A stretch of DNA of 64,000 nucleotides from an uncultured Schlesneria sp. (GCA_903840265.1 CAIMFH010000140.1:1-64000); one strand, 5' to 3'; positions 9,084 to 17,567 are shown, counted from the first letter of the stretch. Program-made: numbers and translations. The notes: generated from the sequence alone by a model not told the origin.

Positions 9084-10190
9084 TCATGCCCGCTTGCGTT
9101 TGAGATAATAGACCACTCCAAGAACAGCGATGACTGCCGCGTTCGCGAGGATCAGCAATGTCATGTTGCTGGAACTACGCCGAGTCAGATCGACAGTCGG
9201 AACTGGACGTTCTGAAGCAAGCCGAATCAGGGCCGATTGCAGATTCGTCTTTGCAAGCGATTTGATCGTGGCATCCGCATTGCGCGACGGAGTCACTGCT
9301 TCAATTTTCTTGTAGTATTGGACTGCTTCTTCGTATCTTCCCTTCGTGCAAAGTAGATTGGCGGCCTCAAGCAAATTTTCGAGGCGCCGGGAGTCTGCAG
9401 GAAATTCAGCGGCCAACGAAATTCGTGCTTCGATCGCTTCGTCGAGGTGTCCACGAGTTTCAAGAACGTGCGCAAAATTCCCGCGAAATCGGGGCTTGTT
9501 GGCAAAAGTTGGAAGATTGTGAACCGTCCACCGGTCAATCTCCTCCGTTTTTATGCTTTCGGGACCAGACATCGCATCCACCGCAATTTCCTCAAGAGCC
9601 CCTCCTGCACTCTCTTCGGAGAGTTCACCGTTCTTGAACAATGACTGTACCGAGTCAACTGCCTCATCAGTGCGTTTGAGGCGAGCCAACAACTGCGCTC
9701 GAGAAATTGAGAGATACGATCGAGCATCACTTCGAAGTTTCGAATCGGACAGGAACGAATCCAGATCTTGAAGAGCGAGGCCATACTCTTGTTGGCTACG
9801 CAGAATCGAAACGACGGCGTCGATGGCGACAAGGCGGTGGAATTCATCGCGGGACGTGGCAACAACCGTGCGATAAGACTCCAAAGCCTCCGTCTTTCTG
9901 CCAGCCCCCTCGTACACGCCTCCGGCTAAGAGAAGAGCGTGGGCATGGACGTAGGGGTCGCCCAAGTAGTTACGCGCGTCTGTTGCGAAGAGATCCTGTG
10001 ATGCAGCATCGGACGATTGAGCCAATTGCGCGGCACGTCGTTCGAGTTCAGCCAACGCCTTGGTGTCACTCTCTGATAGTTGCGGCGGGTCAAACTCGGG
10101 GCGCGATCCCCCTGATGCGAATAGATCCGGTAAGACGAGTAACATCAACAGAAGCGCCATGCCGGTAGCGGCGTTCAATTTCGATTGCAT
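9084..10190 (-). CDS. TPR protein with signal peptide and C-terminal anchor
   Basis: Start at the ATG at 10190, with GGA five bases upstream. Residues 1-25 form a signal peptide (MALLLMLLVLPDLFASG). The body is helical with TPR-like repeats (for example AHALLLAGGVYEGAGRKTEA, and LLCTKGRYEEAVQYYKKIEA near the end). The C-terminus has a membrane segment (MTLLILANAAVIAVLGVVYYL) followed by KRKRA, so the repeat domain faces outside the cytoplasm and is tethered at its C-terminus. It probably scaffolds other exported proteins. It lies between the Cys-rich secreted protein (gap about 75 bases) and the DUF1573 protein, suggesting a shared envelope role. No specific family was recognised. Confidence 0.75.
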   Translation of the reverse strand: MQSKLNAATGMALLLMLLVLPDLFASGGSRPEFDPPQLSESDTKALAELERRAAQLAQSSDAASQDLFATDARNYLGDPYVHAHALLLAGGVYEGAGRKTEALESYRTVVATSRDEFHRLVAIDAVVSILRSQQEYGLALQDLDSFLSDSKLRSDARSYLSISRAQLLARLKRTDEAVDSVQSLFKNGELSEESAGGALEEIAVDAMSGPESIKTEEIDRWTVHNLPTFANKPRFRGNFAHVLETRGHLDEAIEARISLAAEFPADSRRLENLLEAANLLCTKGRYEEAVQYYKKIEAVTPSRNADATIKSLAKTNLQSALIRLASERPVPTVDLTRRSSSNMTLLILANAAVIAVLGVVYYLKRKRA

Positions 10191-10264
10191 GATTTCCAAG
10201 CTCCAAGTGATCACGTCGGCCCGCAAGAAATAGCAACCTCAGTCTTGGGGCCCCTGACTAACGA

Positions 10265-10891
10265 TCAAGGGCACACGTCTGCAACGGTTTTCAAGGCCGG
10301 TTCCCAAGTGTCGTGCAAAGTTCCTCCACAACTTGTGAATGGATCTTTGCAAAGAGTTCCAACCTTGGTGTTGTCAGCGCAAGGATCGCATGGGCCATTA
10401 ACAAAGGGAAAGACGCGTGCGACCGATGTCCAACGCTGGCTCTTCTGGACGTAGTTATAAGCCAGATACGCATATGCCGCGGGTCGTTGCTGGTTCGGCT
10501 TACATTTCACAGTTTCCTTGCAGCTTGAAATTTCTGTCGTATCAGTTTTCCATGTTGCAGAGAGGCCGAAGATATCTTCCGGACTGTTCAGATCGCCGGT
10601 GAGATCGAACGACTTCGTCGATTCAAGCGACACAGTTGCTTCACACTCTGCTTCGTCTTCCGCGCCGCAATCACGCACCTCGCATTGACTCTTCAGGATG
10701 TATTTTTTACCAACCTCTAAATCACCGGCATTCGTTTGATATTTACAAAATGGGGCAACGCACGCGGGGCAAGTCACAGCCCACACTTCAGTCGACCAAC
10801 TCGAAAACATCGCAACAGCACAGCCAAAAGCCCACAGTCCAATGCATCTCATCGATCGGCCCCCCAAGTTGGAAATCAGACTTTTAGACAT
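10265..10891 (-). CDS. Secreted cysteine-rich protein, unknown
   Basis: A 208-residue protein with an N-terminal export signal around residues 14-38 (CIGLWAFGCAVAMFSSWSTE, ending VWA). The mature part contains many cysteines in small spaced groups (CPACVAPFC, CEVRDC, CKETVKC, CDPC, then single Cys to the end), suggesting disulfide bonds or metal binding outside the cytoplasm. I do not recognise any family. It lies 38 bases downstream of the GT-C glycosyltransferase and about 75 bases upstream of the TPR protein, all on the same strand. It could be a substrate or partner of that set. Confidence 0.65.
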   Translation of the reverse strand: MSKSLISNLGGRSMRCIGLWAFGCAVAMFSSWSTEVWAVTCPACVAPFCKYQTNAGDLEVGKKYILKSQCEVRDCGAEDEAECEATVSLESTKSFDLTGDLNSPEDIFGLSATWKTDTTEISSCKETVKCKPNQQRPAAYAYLAYNYVQKSQRWTSVARVFPFVNGPCDPCADNTKVGTLCKDPFTSCGGTLHDTWEPALKTVADVCP

Positions 10892-10929
10892 CTAGATGTA
10901 CGACTTGCCTAAACTCGATGAACAACACC

Positions 10930-12678
10930 TCATTCAGCATCAATCGATTCAATCAGCAGCATCGAATATCCGATCCGCGTTTGAGCGTGCAGTTTTTCTA
11001 CTGCAGCTGCGCCGAATTCTGTAGTATATCGCTCAATCGACCATAGATCGTACCGTTTCGATGCATGCTCTGTGCTTGTACCGATATTATTACGGAGAAG
11101 CAAGCCTACAACTGCGCTGTTTGATTTCAGATGCAGCCTAGTATTGTCAATGGATAGATTATTCTGCGGAAGATCCCGCAGTAACAAAACATCTTGCCCC
11201 CAGTCGAGGCTGCTACCCGCCAAGTGTTTGTATCCCTCATTAGGGCCTCCAGCGAGTTCATTAAAATAGGCGAGTTGATGAGGGTAGACGAAGAAAGTGC
11301 TTCCAACCGTGCAAGCCACGCCCGCGACCACTAGCAGTGCGCGCAAGGATAGTTTGGGCCCCAAGTTTGTCGCTGATTGACCGGCGAATATCAGCATCAG
11401 AGCCAGCGATGGAAATACGTAACGCAGATGAATATTGAATTCCGTTTGCGAACTGACGAGCAAGAAAACGACCAGAGTTGGGGCCAGGAGTACCATCTCG
11501 TCGGTGGCAGTGGCGGGCTGGTTCCGGTGCCATACGCGACGGAAGACAACGATCACGAGAAGGCCCCATATTCCACATGGAACCTTCACCAGCAAACCAT
11601 AAATGTAGTAGTGGAACCACCCAGTTTGCCTCCACTCGCCACGCAGGTATGACATCAGACCTGCATGCTCGAAATCCTTCTTTTGGGAGTCCACTCCAAG
11701 CACGTACTGCTTCGGCAGCGGAATTGGAAGTGATTCAAGCCACGTGCCGCGAAATCGATTGCCTGGCGCGCCTGCTTCGTCCTTTCCGGTCAGCGTCCTG
11801 CTAACGAATGCAAAGTCCTTAATTGGAAGGCAGGTCTCATCAAATACGTAACCGAGATTGATGAGGTAAAAGGCCACGAGGAGAATGGTGGCCAGTTGCA
11901 TCGGAGAGGGACGCGAAGCACACGGATCGCTGTGTCCATCTCTTGCTTGAGGCGCTGCGTAGCGCCAGGCCAGCCATAGCAGCGGCCAGAGACCAAAAAG
12001 AATTAGCCAGGTCGTCTTTGAAAGCTGAGCCAAGCCCAACGCGCCACCCGCGATGAGTGCACGGTCCCAACTTGGACTCCGCAGCCAGTTCCAAAATGTG
12101 TATCCGGCGAGTAAGCCAAATGCGATGCAAGCTGCGTCTGGGGTCACAAGTTCGTTGTGAGCGAGCAAATTGGGTTCAAAAACGTACAAGATCAGCGTGA
12201 CCAACCCAGCACCTGGACCGTACAACCCCTTTGCCCAGAGATAGGCAACGAAAGCTCCTAAGAGGGCAAACGGGATGCATGCCCATCTCGCATACAGAAT
12301 TAGTAAGATCGAATTCGCGCCGTTGGCTCTAATGAAATCCTCACCGACGGAATACTCGGCGCGCGATCCGGGCTCATCTGTGAATCTCCGCCAGTCCGAT
12401 TCGAACCCGGTGATCAACAAGGGAATTGCTGCGATCATTCGCGGGAGCGGAGGGTTAACTCGGTAGAGTTCAAATTTGCCAAACTGCCAATGGCTGATTC
12501 CGGCCACCAGGAATGCCGGCTCGAGATGGGTTGGGCTGTGGCGAGTCGCTGAATAGGCAAGCAAGCCTGCTTGGACAGTTAGTAGTACTAATACAGAGAT
12601 CACCTGTCCGCGAGCGCACAGCAGCCAAGTGCCGACTCGGAACCAACTCAGATCAAGCATGGTCAGCAATTGACGCAT
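10930..12678 (-). CDS. Polytopic GT-C glycosyltransferase (PMT/ArnT-like)
   Basis: A 582-residue protein with about ten membrane segments. After the first segment comes an acidic loop, HLEPAFLVAGISHWQFGKFE, then RVNPPLPRMIAAIPLL. This resembles the catalytic first loop and the N-P-P-L-P motif of lipid-phosphate-dependent glycosyltransferases (GT-C fold, PMT/ArnT type). A large C-terminal periplasmic part contains YFNELAGGPNEGYKHLAGSS and SLDWGQDVLLLRDLP, seen in related planctomycete proteins. It would use a polyprenyl-phosphate sugar to modify a protein or lipid outside the membrane. It is the first gene of the minus-strand row, so one of the downstream secreted products might be its acceptor. 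Confidence 0.8.
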   Translation of the reverse strand: MRQLLTMLDLSWFRVGTWLLCARGQVISVLVLLTVQAGLLAYSATRHSPTHLEPAFLVAGISHWQFGKFELYRVNPPLPRMIAAIPLLITGFESDWRRFTDEPGSRAEYSVGEDFIRANGANSILLILYARWACIPFALLGAFVAYLWAKGLYGPGAGLVTLILYVFEPNLLAHNELVTPDAACIAFGLLAGYTFWNWLRSPSWDRALIAGGALGLAQLSKTTWLILFGLWPLLWLAWRYAAPQARDGHSDPCASRPSPMQLATILLVAFYLINLGYVFDETCLPIKDFAFVSRTLTGKDEAGAPGNRFRGTWLESLPIPLPKQYVLGVDSQKKDFEHAGLMSYLRGEWRQTGWFHYYIYGLLVKVPCGIWGLLVIVVFRRVWHRNQPATATDEMVLLAPTLVVFLLVSSQTEFNIHLRYVFPSLALMLIFAGQSATNLGPKLSLRALLVVAGVACTVGSTFFVYPHQLAYFNELAGGPNEGYKHLAGSSLDWGQDVLLLRDLPQNNLSIDNTRLHLKSNSAVVGLLLRNNIGTSTEHASKRYDLWSIERYTTEFGAAAVEKLHAQTRIGYSMLLIESIDAE

Positions 12679-12836
12679 TCGACACTATTGAAGCAACGGG
12701 AAGCGAAGTCGAAGTGAATGCGGTTCAAAATGCGGAAACGGTGGCTACGTGTCAATTCCAACTGACGAACGCAACTCGTCGAGTTCCGCGATCTTCCGAT
12801 TCAGTTTGGGCGGGTGATCAGGGCCGGCCTCAGTTG

Positions 12837-12876
12837 AAACAAAAACACCCCGACAACCAGTGGCTGTCGGGGTGTT
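12837..12876 (-). terminator. Rho-independent terminator of the amidotransferase-like gene
   Basis: A perfect 12-bp stem (AACACCCCGACA at 12844-12855 with TGTCGGGGTGTT at 12865-12876) and a 9-base loop. On the minus strand it is followed by TTTTTG. It lies about 30 bases past the stop codon at 12908. Confidence 0.9.
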
Positions 12877-12907
12877 AGCGATTGAGTTCAAATCTCACCG
12901 ACCAAGA

Positions 12908-13672
12908 CTAAGCAGCGGCTCGGCCTGGGAATTGGATGATTTGTGGGGTCGAGCTGCCACAGGCTTGCAGGAAGTCCTGGAAGATCTGCATGTCGAGGGC
13001 CGAGGCGGTGTCGTCTTCCGGATGCCATTGGACACCGACGCAGTACCAGTCTTCTTCGACTGATTCGTAGCATTCGATGACGCCGTCCGGGGCGTGAGCG
13101 GAGGCTCGGAACATGGAGGAGAGTTGATTGATCCCCATGTGGTGGTCGCTGTTCACTCGGATTTCGCCAGGGCCGTAGATGTCCCAGCAGCGAGTTCCTT
13201 CCACGATGTTGATGATGTGGCGATTGTGGCGTTCAACAGGATCGCGGTGATGCAGAGCCTTCACCACTTCTTCGGAGACGTGCTGATACAAGCTGCCGCC
13301 GCAGACGACGTTGACAGTCTGCATGCCTGAGCCGATCGCCAGGACTGGCAATCGCATTTCGACAGCCATCTTCGCCAGGCGACGATCGAAGTCTTCGCGG
13401 CGTTGTGGCATGGGGCGCGTATGAGGATGTGGTTCCAGTCCGAGTCGAGCGGGGTCGAGATCCATCGAGCAACCGGCCAGCACCAGGCCGTCCAACTGTC
13501 GCAGGGCCTGCTTCAGGTCATCATCGGAAGCGTAAGGTGGCATCATGAAGGGGAGGCCACCGGCGGCAGTGATCGAATCGAAGTACCCGGCATTGAACCA
13601 ACTGAGCGAGACAGCGTCCTTGCGGCCCGGACGAAAATCACCATTCACGCCGATAACTGGTTTCTTCTGCAT
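12908..13672 (-). CDS. Peptidase C26 / class-I amidotransferase-fold protein lacking the usual Cys
   Basis: A 254-residue protein with the fold of gamma-glutamyl-GABA hydrolase (PuuD-type, peptidase C26). Seen: IGVNGDFR at the start, LDGLVLAGCSMDLDP, and the His-Glu segment GVQWHPEDD near residue 215. The nucleophile elbow, normally G-I-C-R-G-M-Q, reads LAIGSGMQTVNV (residues 111-122), with Gly at 114 where Cys is expected. Hydrolysis by the standard mechanism therefore looks impossible, although the rest of the fold is preserved. AAAGGA about eight bases upstream supports this start. It is monocistronic, with its own terminator. It may be a binding protein or use another residue. Confidence 0.85.
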   Translation of the reverse strand: MQKKPVIGVNGDFRPGRKDAVSLSWFNAGYFDSITAAGGLPFMMPPYASDDDLKQALRQLDGLVLAGCSMDLDPARLGLEPHPHTRPMPQRREDFDRRLAKMAVEMRLPVLAIGSGMQTVNVVCGGSLYQHVSEEVVKALHHRDPVERHNRHIINIVEGTRCWDIYGPGEIRVNSDHHMGINQLSSMFRASAHAPDGVIECYESVEEDWYCVGVQWHPEDDTASALDMQIFQDFLQACGSSTPQIIQFPGRAAA

Positions 13673-14153
13673 TCTTAAATCCTTTTGAATCGTGGCACTT
13701 CCTGTGCGCAGTCGGACACCAACTTCCCTCGTCGATTGCCTGGGCGCAACGCACCCCCCTGGTTAAGCAATCGGGCGGGACCCATCCCTACAGAACATCT
13801 CGCCAATTGGAGCGAGTGAATGGTCATGAGATTGACCAAGAGTGGCGCGAACGCCGGTTGCCAAAAATGGCTGCAGTCCAGATTCCATTCTGTTCCCCTC
13901 CACCCGAATCCTTCAGGTGTGTTTCACGATGATCTATGATGCCCCGACCATCGTGCCGATCGACTGAGTCCGGTAACTTGATTCATTCGCGTCACTGGTC
14001 TCGCAAAGCTGGGGGGACTCTAGTGACGCAAAATTCAGTTGTAAAGCAAATCGCTCATTTTGAGCTTTCAAAAGATGTTGACCACTACATGATGTGATCA
14101 GTCCCAATGGTTAAATGCTGACCAAGCCTCGATCGAGAGTTGTTGAGCCCGAC
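13673..14153. other. Gap between divergent genes
   Basis: About 480 bases separate the amidotransferase-like gene (minus) from tsaE (plus). I see no credible coding frame. It should hold the promoters of both genes. A GC-rich part around 13740-13790 and an A/T-richer part around 14030-14110 are visible, but no element could be assigned with confidence. Confidence 0.4.
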
Positions 14154-14654
14154 ATGAATTTCACCGCACCGCCAGCCGATGACAGTGTCCAAGTCATTAC
14201 AGAGACAGAAGAAGCGACTTATTTGCTGGGGCGGCAACTCGGCGAAATCCTGGTTCCGGGAGCGGTTTTGGCGCTCATCGGTGATCTGGGAGCGGGAAAA
14301 ACGCGGTTGGTTCAAGCGATCGCCGTCGCACTCGATGTGCCTCTGGAGATGGTCAACAGCCCCACGTTTACGCTCGTGCAGGAGTATCCCGGGCGAATCC
14401 CTCTGCGTCACTGCGACACCTATCGCCTGCGTGATCCTGATGAATTTCAGGACTTGGGCTTGGATGAGTTGCTCTCGATTGACGGGATCGCGTTGATCGA
14501 ATGGGCCGACAGGGTTGCTCACCTGTTGCCGCGTGATCTATTGCGAGTCGAGATTCGGATACTCAGTGAGACAACTCGCGAATTTCAGATCACCGCGACG
14601 GGGAAAACGTCGAGGTTGATGCTGGAGAACTTGAAGAGGCAGATTCACGTTTGA
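14154..14654 (+). CDS. tsaE: tRNA t6A synthesis ATPase TsaE
   Basis: TsaE (YjeE family) binds the TsaB-TsaD complex and hydrolyses ATP during threonylcarbamoyl-adenosine (t6A37) formation on ANN-decoding tRNAs, in the cytoplasm. From the ATG at 14154 the protein is 166 residues, close to the family length (the frame opens at 14115, giving 179). Walker A is GDLGAGKT, followed by the family motifs NSPTFTLVQEYPG, HCDTYRLRDPDEFQDLGLDE and ALIEWADRV. No tsaB or tsaD is adjacent, but the t6A enzyme Sua5/TsaC is encoded at 39517. The gene appears to stand alone. Confidence 0.95.
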   Translation: MNFTAPPADDSVQVITETEEATYLLGRQLGEILVPGAVLALIGDLGAGKTRLVQAIAVALDVPLEMVNSPTFTLVQEYPGRIPLRHCDTYRLRDPDEFQDLGLDELLSIDGIALIEWADRVAHLLPRDLLRVEIRILSETTREFQITATGKTSRLMLENLKRQIHV

Positions 14655-14735
14655 TCGCGGAGATCACTACGTCCATCTGCGCGGCGTCCATAATCAGTGA
14701 TGCCTTCAACATCTGAAGTGTCTTCAAACGTAATC

Positions 14736-14775
14736 AAGACACGGCCTTGTCGAGGACTCCAAAACCGTGGCACCC
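14736..14775 (+). repeat. Dispersed palindromic repeat, AAGACACGG...GTGGCACCC family, copy A
   Basis: It begins AAGACACGGCCTTGTCGAGG and ends CCGTGGCACCC; the ends form a CACGG/CCGTG inverted pair. A copy differing by about one base lies in reverse orientation at 63466-63506, and a diverged copy lies at 16499-16540. All are intergenic. Here it sits between tsaE and the sugar isomerase-like gene. Confidence 0.75.
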
Positions 14776-14868
14776 GGTGAATGGCGACGTGCTTCGTGGA
14801 GACTTCCGCAAGGTCTCGCTATCTTGTCGTAAGTTCCACTTGCTCATCCCACATCAGGAGTGACATCC

Positions 14869-15723
14869 ATGGCCCTTTCGTTCAATCGTCGCGAATTCTT
14901 GCACGCCACGGCAGCGGGAGTGACCGCGGCCGCGTTCGCCAAAGTTGCGACAGCCGCCGATCCCGCTGACCCTTATCTCGGCCTGAAGATGGGGATTCAA
15001 AGTTATTCGCTGCGTGAATTCAAAGTCGAACCGGCGCTGGAACACACGAAGGCGCTGGGACTGAAGTACTGGGAAGCGTTCCCGAATCACCTGCCGATCA
15101 CCAGTGTTCCGGCTCAGATTCAGGCGCATAAGGATCTGCTGGCGAAGCATGGCGTGACGCTGATCTCCTACGGTGTGCTCGGCTTCGACGGCAATGAAAA
15201 TGCGGCTCGCGAGAAGTTTGAATTCGCGAAGGCGATGGGGATCACGTCGCTGAGTGCCGACCCCAACCCGGACAAGGCGACGTTCGATCTGCTCGACAAG
15301 CTGTGTGCTGAGTTCGATGTCGCGATCGCGATTCACAACCATGGTCCCGGCCATCGCTACAACAAGATCAGCGATGTCGAGAAGGTCGTCAAAGATCGGC
15401 ATCCCAAGATTGGTGCCTGCGTCGACACCGGACATTATCTGCGCAGCGACGAAGATCCAGTCGAAGCGGTTCAAAGGTTCGGCAAGCGAGTCTTCGGCTG
15501 TCACGTGAAGGACGTCAAGACGACCGAAGTCGACGGCAAGAAGCAGAAGCAATTCAAGATCGCCGGCGAAGGGGACTTGAACGTCGTCGGTCTGCTGAAG
15601 GCCTTGAAGGCGCTCGACTACAAATACTGCCTGGCCTTGGAGTACGAAGAGAACGCCAAGAATCCGCTGCCGGATATCGAAGCTTGCCTGAAGCACGTGC
15701 GAGAATGCGCTGCCAAGGTGTGA
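14869..15723 (+). CDS. Sugar phosphate isomerase/epimerase-like TIM-barrel protein, Tat signal
   Basis: Start at the ATG at 14869, with AGGAG eight bases upstream. The N-terminus NRREFLHATAAGVTAAAFA is a twin-arginine signal, so the protein is exported folded. The body (~285 residues in all) matches the xylose-isomerase-like TIM barrel family (AP endonuclease family 2): GIQSYSLREF, HKDLLAKHGVTLISYGVLG, AIAIHNHGPGHRY, GACVDTGHYLRS, and HVKDV with metal-binding His, Asp and Glu (LALEYEEN). Such exported isomerase-like proteins are abundant in planctomycetes and probably act on sugars in the periplasm; the substrate is unknown. A strong terminator follows. Confidence 0.9.
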   Translation: MALSFNRREFLHATAAGVTAAAFAKVATAADPADPYLGLKMGIQSYSLREFKVEPALEHTKALGLKYWEAFPNHLPITSVPAQIQAHKDLLAKHGVTLISYGVLGFDGNENAAREKFEFAKAMGITSLSADPNPDKATFDLLDKLCAEFDVAIAIHNHGPGHRYNKISDVEKVVKDRHPKIGACVDTGHYLRSDEDPVEAVQRFGKRVFGCHVKDVKTTEVDGKKQKQFKIAGEGDLNVVGLLKALKALDYKYCLALEYEENAKNPLPDIEACLKHVRECAAKV

Positions 15724-15751
15724 ACAGCATCACCTTTGAGATGTGACGACA

Positions 15752-15787
15752 AAGAACCGCGCGGAGTAATCCGCGCGGTTCTTTTTT
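15752..15787 (+). terminator. Rho-independent terminator
   Basis: A perfect 14-bp stem, AAGAACCGCGCGGA at 15752-15765 with TCCGCGCGGTTCTT at 15770-15783, a GTAA loop and a T-run (TTTTTT including stem bases). It ends the isomerase-like gene and may also serve the convergent lipoprotein gene. Confidence 0.93.
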
Positions 15788-15809
15788 CGTGTGTGCCTCA
15801 GCGTCCGTT

Positions 15810-16253
15810 CTACGGTTTTCCCGCAGCATCCAGAGCAAAATCGAGTTTGTTCTGTCCCGATTGGACTTCGGTCGACAAGGTTCCAGGTTCGCTATACTTC
15901 TGCGGAATTGTGACGACCACACCGGACAAAATTCGGTTGCCACTATCGTCCGTTTCCGATTCTCGGTTTTTGATCACGACATTGTGCTTCCCGAGTTGTG
16001 CTCCCGTGCGGTGCTGATTGAACAGCAGGCGATACTTCCCATTCTGATCGGTTCCGCCATAGGACGGCGAGCCTTTGTCTTGCGGAATGAAAGTGACATT
16101 TACGCCGGGGACCGGAACGCCGTTCATCGTGATGGTTCCGGTGACTGACCCCAATTGAGGCCCGTCGCCACCTCCACAGCCAAGACTCAGGCACGTGACG
16201 GCGGCAAGAACGAGAAGCGTGGTGGCCGCCCTTTGCCAACTCCGTTTGCGCAT
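15810..16253 (-). CDS. Small lipoprotein with carboxypeptidase-regulatory-like domain
   Basis: From the ATG at 16253 the product is 147 residues: MRKRSWQRAATTLLVLAAVT, a lipobox ending LSLGC, then GGG and a beta-rich domain (GSVTGTITMNGVPVPGVNVT, FIPQDKGSPSYGGTDQNGKY). This is the pattern of the many small planctomycete lipoproteins with an Ig-like/transthyretin-like carboxypeptidase regulatory domain. In-frame upstream ATGs at 16301 and 16403 would place the signal too far inside. It lies downstream of the DUF1559 gene on the same strand with a 290-base gap, a pairing often seen in planctomycetes. Function unknown. Confidence 0.8.
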   Translation of the reverse strand: MRKRSWQRAATTLLVLAAVTCLSLGCGGGDGPQLGSVTGTITMNGVPVPGVNVTFIPQDKGSPSYGGTDQNGKYRLLFNQHRTGAQLGKHNVVIKNRESETDDSGNRILSGVVVTIPQKYSEPGTLSTEVQSGQNKLDFALDAAGKP

Positions 16254-16482
16254 CGTCAAGTCACGATCTTCATTCGTCAATGTCGTTATGGACTGAGGCA
16301 TGGTTTGATCCTGGCATCTGAAAGACTGGTCATGAGGACTGCTGAACATGCCTGCGAGCCGCAGTCCCTGAATCTGATTCAATTCATTGCCACTTGTGCG
16401 CACTCAGCGCTGAATTAATAGATTGACGGCGTCGTCAATCGTGAAGCCCCAATCTCTTGGCGAGATTGGCGACATCGAGGGT

Positions 16483-16510
16483 GGCCGCGTCTTCGGTCAA
16501 AGACGCGGCC
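16483..16510. repeat. Perfect 11-bp hairpin
   Basis: GGCCGCGTCTT at 16483-16493 and AAGACGCGGCC at 16500-16510 with a six-base loop. It overlaps the start of dispersed-repeat copy B. It lies just past the DUF1559 stop codon on the minus strand but lacks a T-run, so its role as a terminator is uncertain. Confidence 0.6.
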
Positions 16511-16540
16511 AAGTCGAAGACTCCAAGTCCGTGGCATCCA
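16499..16540 (+). repeat. Dispersed palindromic repeat, copy B (diverged)
   Basis: It reads AAGACGCGGCCAAGTCGAAG, then ACTCCAAGTCC, then GTGGCATCC. About 33 of 40 positions agree with copy A at 14736. It ends four bases before the DUF1559 stop codon. Confidence 0.6.
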
Positions 16541-16544
16541 ACTG

Positions 16545-17567
16545 CTAGAAGTCCGATACGACCTGACCATCATTGATCCCGGCCAATCGCTGATAGGTGC
16601 CGTAGGGCCCACCGAGGTTCGGAGTCGCGGCGACATAGTTCGTGTTTGTGTGATCGATGTTATCGCTGACGAATCGCACGGATCCATCTCCCATCAGGAA
16701 ATGGGCCCCGCCGGTATGCGCGCTGTGGAACGAACGCTCCAAATTGTTAGCTCCCAGCAACGGTCCATTCATTTTCTGTCGCGTCCAGCGATTGTGCAGG
16801 TGGAAGCCATTGTTGTTCGGTCCATTGTTATCGCATTTGGGACCACCGCCGGTGGTGACATTGCCGTACACGAACTGGCGATCGGAGCCGTAGGCGGCAG
16901 CGCTGGCGTCTGTTCCGCTCGGGATCCAGCGTACTTCACCCACTGCGAACACGTTCGATGATCCGTCGGTGATGTTTCGAAAGCCGATCGAGCTGTTGAC
17001 CGTAAACAACCCAATATTTCTTGGGTCCGGAGCTGGAATCGTTCCTTTCGCCACGCAAGGAGTGCCGTCGAACGGGCCGGCATTTCCCATATAGCTGGTG
17101 GTTGCGATGGCGGTGACGCCTTTGCCTCCTGGAGCGTTGCCTGGGTTGTTCGGAGTCACTGGCGGCTTGATATCGGAAGGGCAACTGAAGCCCGCCAGCG
17201 GCGTCGCAATGAGCGTCTGATTGACGCCCACGCAATAGGGTGTCGTATTGAAGTTGAGCTGGTTGAACAGTGGTCCCTGATCCATGAACGGCAGAATTGC
17301 CGCTCCCCAAGCCCAACCGCCAAAGAGCTCGGTGTTGCCCCAGACGGCATCACTGTAGCCCATAGGGAATACCTGATGGCTGTCGTGATAGTTGTGCAGC
17401 GCGATGCCGATCTGCTTCAGGTTGTTGCGGCATTGCGTCCGGCGAGCGGCCTCGCGAGCTTGCTGGACCGCTGGCAGCAGCAAAGCGATCAAGACTGCGA
17501 TGATGGCAATCACGACTAACAGTTCGATCAGGGTAAAGGCACGACGCGGATTTGAAATACGAGACAT
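16545..17567 (-). CDS. DUF1559 prepilin-like protein
   Basis: Start at the ATG at 17567, with GGAGGA about nine bases upstream. The N-terminus RRAFTLIELLVVIAIIAVLI is a class III (type IV pilin-like) signal: cleavage before F, Glu at +5, then a hydrophobic helix. Then comes the DUF1559 signature with NNLKQIGIALHNYHDS. The C-terminal H-x9-DG motif is present as HTGGAHFLMGDGSVRF. Planctomycete genomes carry dozens of these pseudopilins, presumably processed by a prepilin peptidase and placed in the envelope. The role is unknown. A good promoter candidate lies about 330 bases upstream at 17899-17927. Confidence 0.93.
   Translation of the reverse strand: MSRISNPRRAFTLIELLVVIAIIAVLIALLLPAVQQAREAARRTQCRNNLKQIGIALHNYHDSHQVFPMGYSDAVWGNTELFGGWAWGAAILPFMDQGPLFNQLNFNTTPYCVGVNQTLIATPLAGFSCPSDIKPPVTPNNPGNAPGGKGVTAIATTSYMGNAGPFDGTPCVAKGTIPAPDPRNIGLFTVNSSIGFRNITDGSSNVFAVGEVRWIPSGTDASAAAYGSDRQFVYGNVTTGGGPKCDNNGPNNNGFHLHNRWTRQKMNGPLLGANNLERSFHSAHTGGAHFLMGDGSVRFVSDNIDHTNTNYVAATPNLGGPYGTYQRLAGINDGQVVSDF

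Noticed and set aside
12866-12897. A tRNA-like T-arm (GTTCAAATCTCAC) near 12880 and a related stretch near 19570
   Set aside because: The similarity is limited to about 12 bases, with no acceptor, D or anticodon arms. It lies over the end of coding sequence and a terminator.
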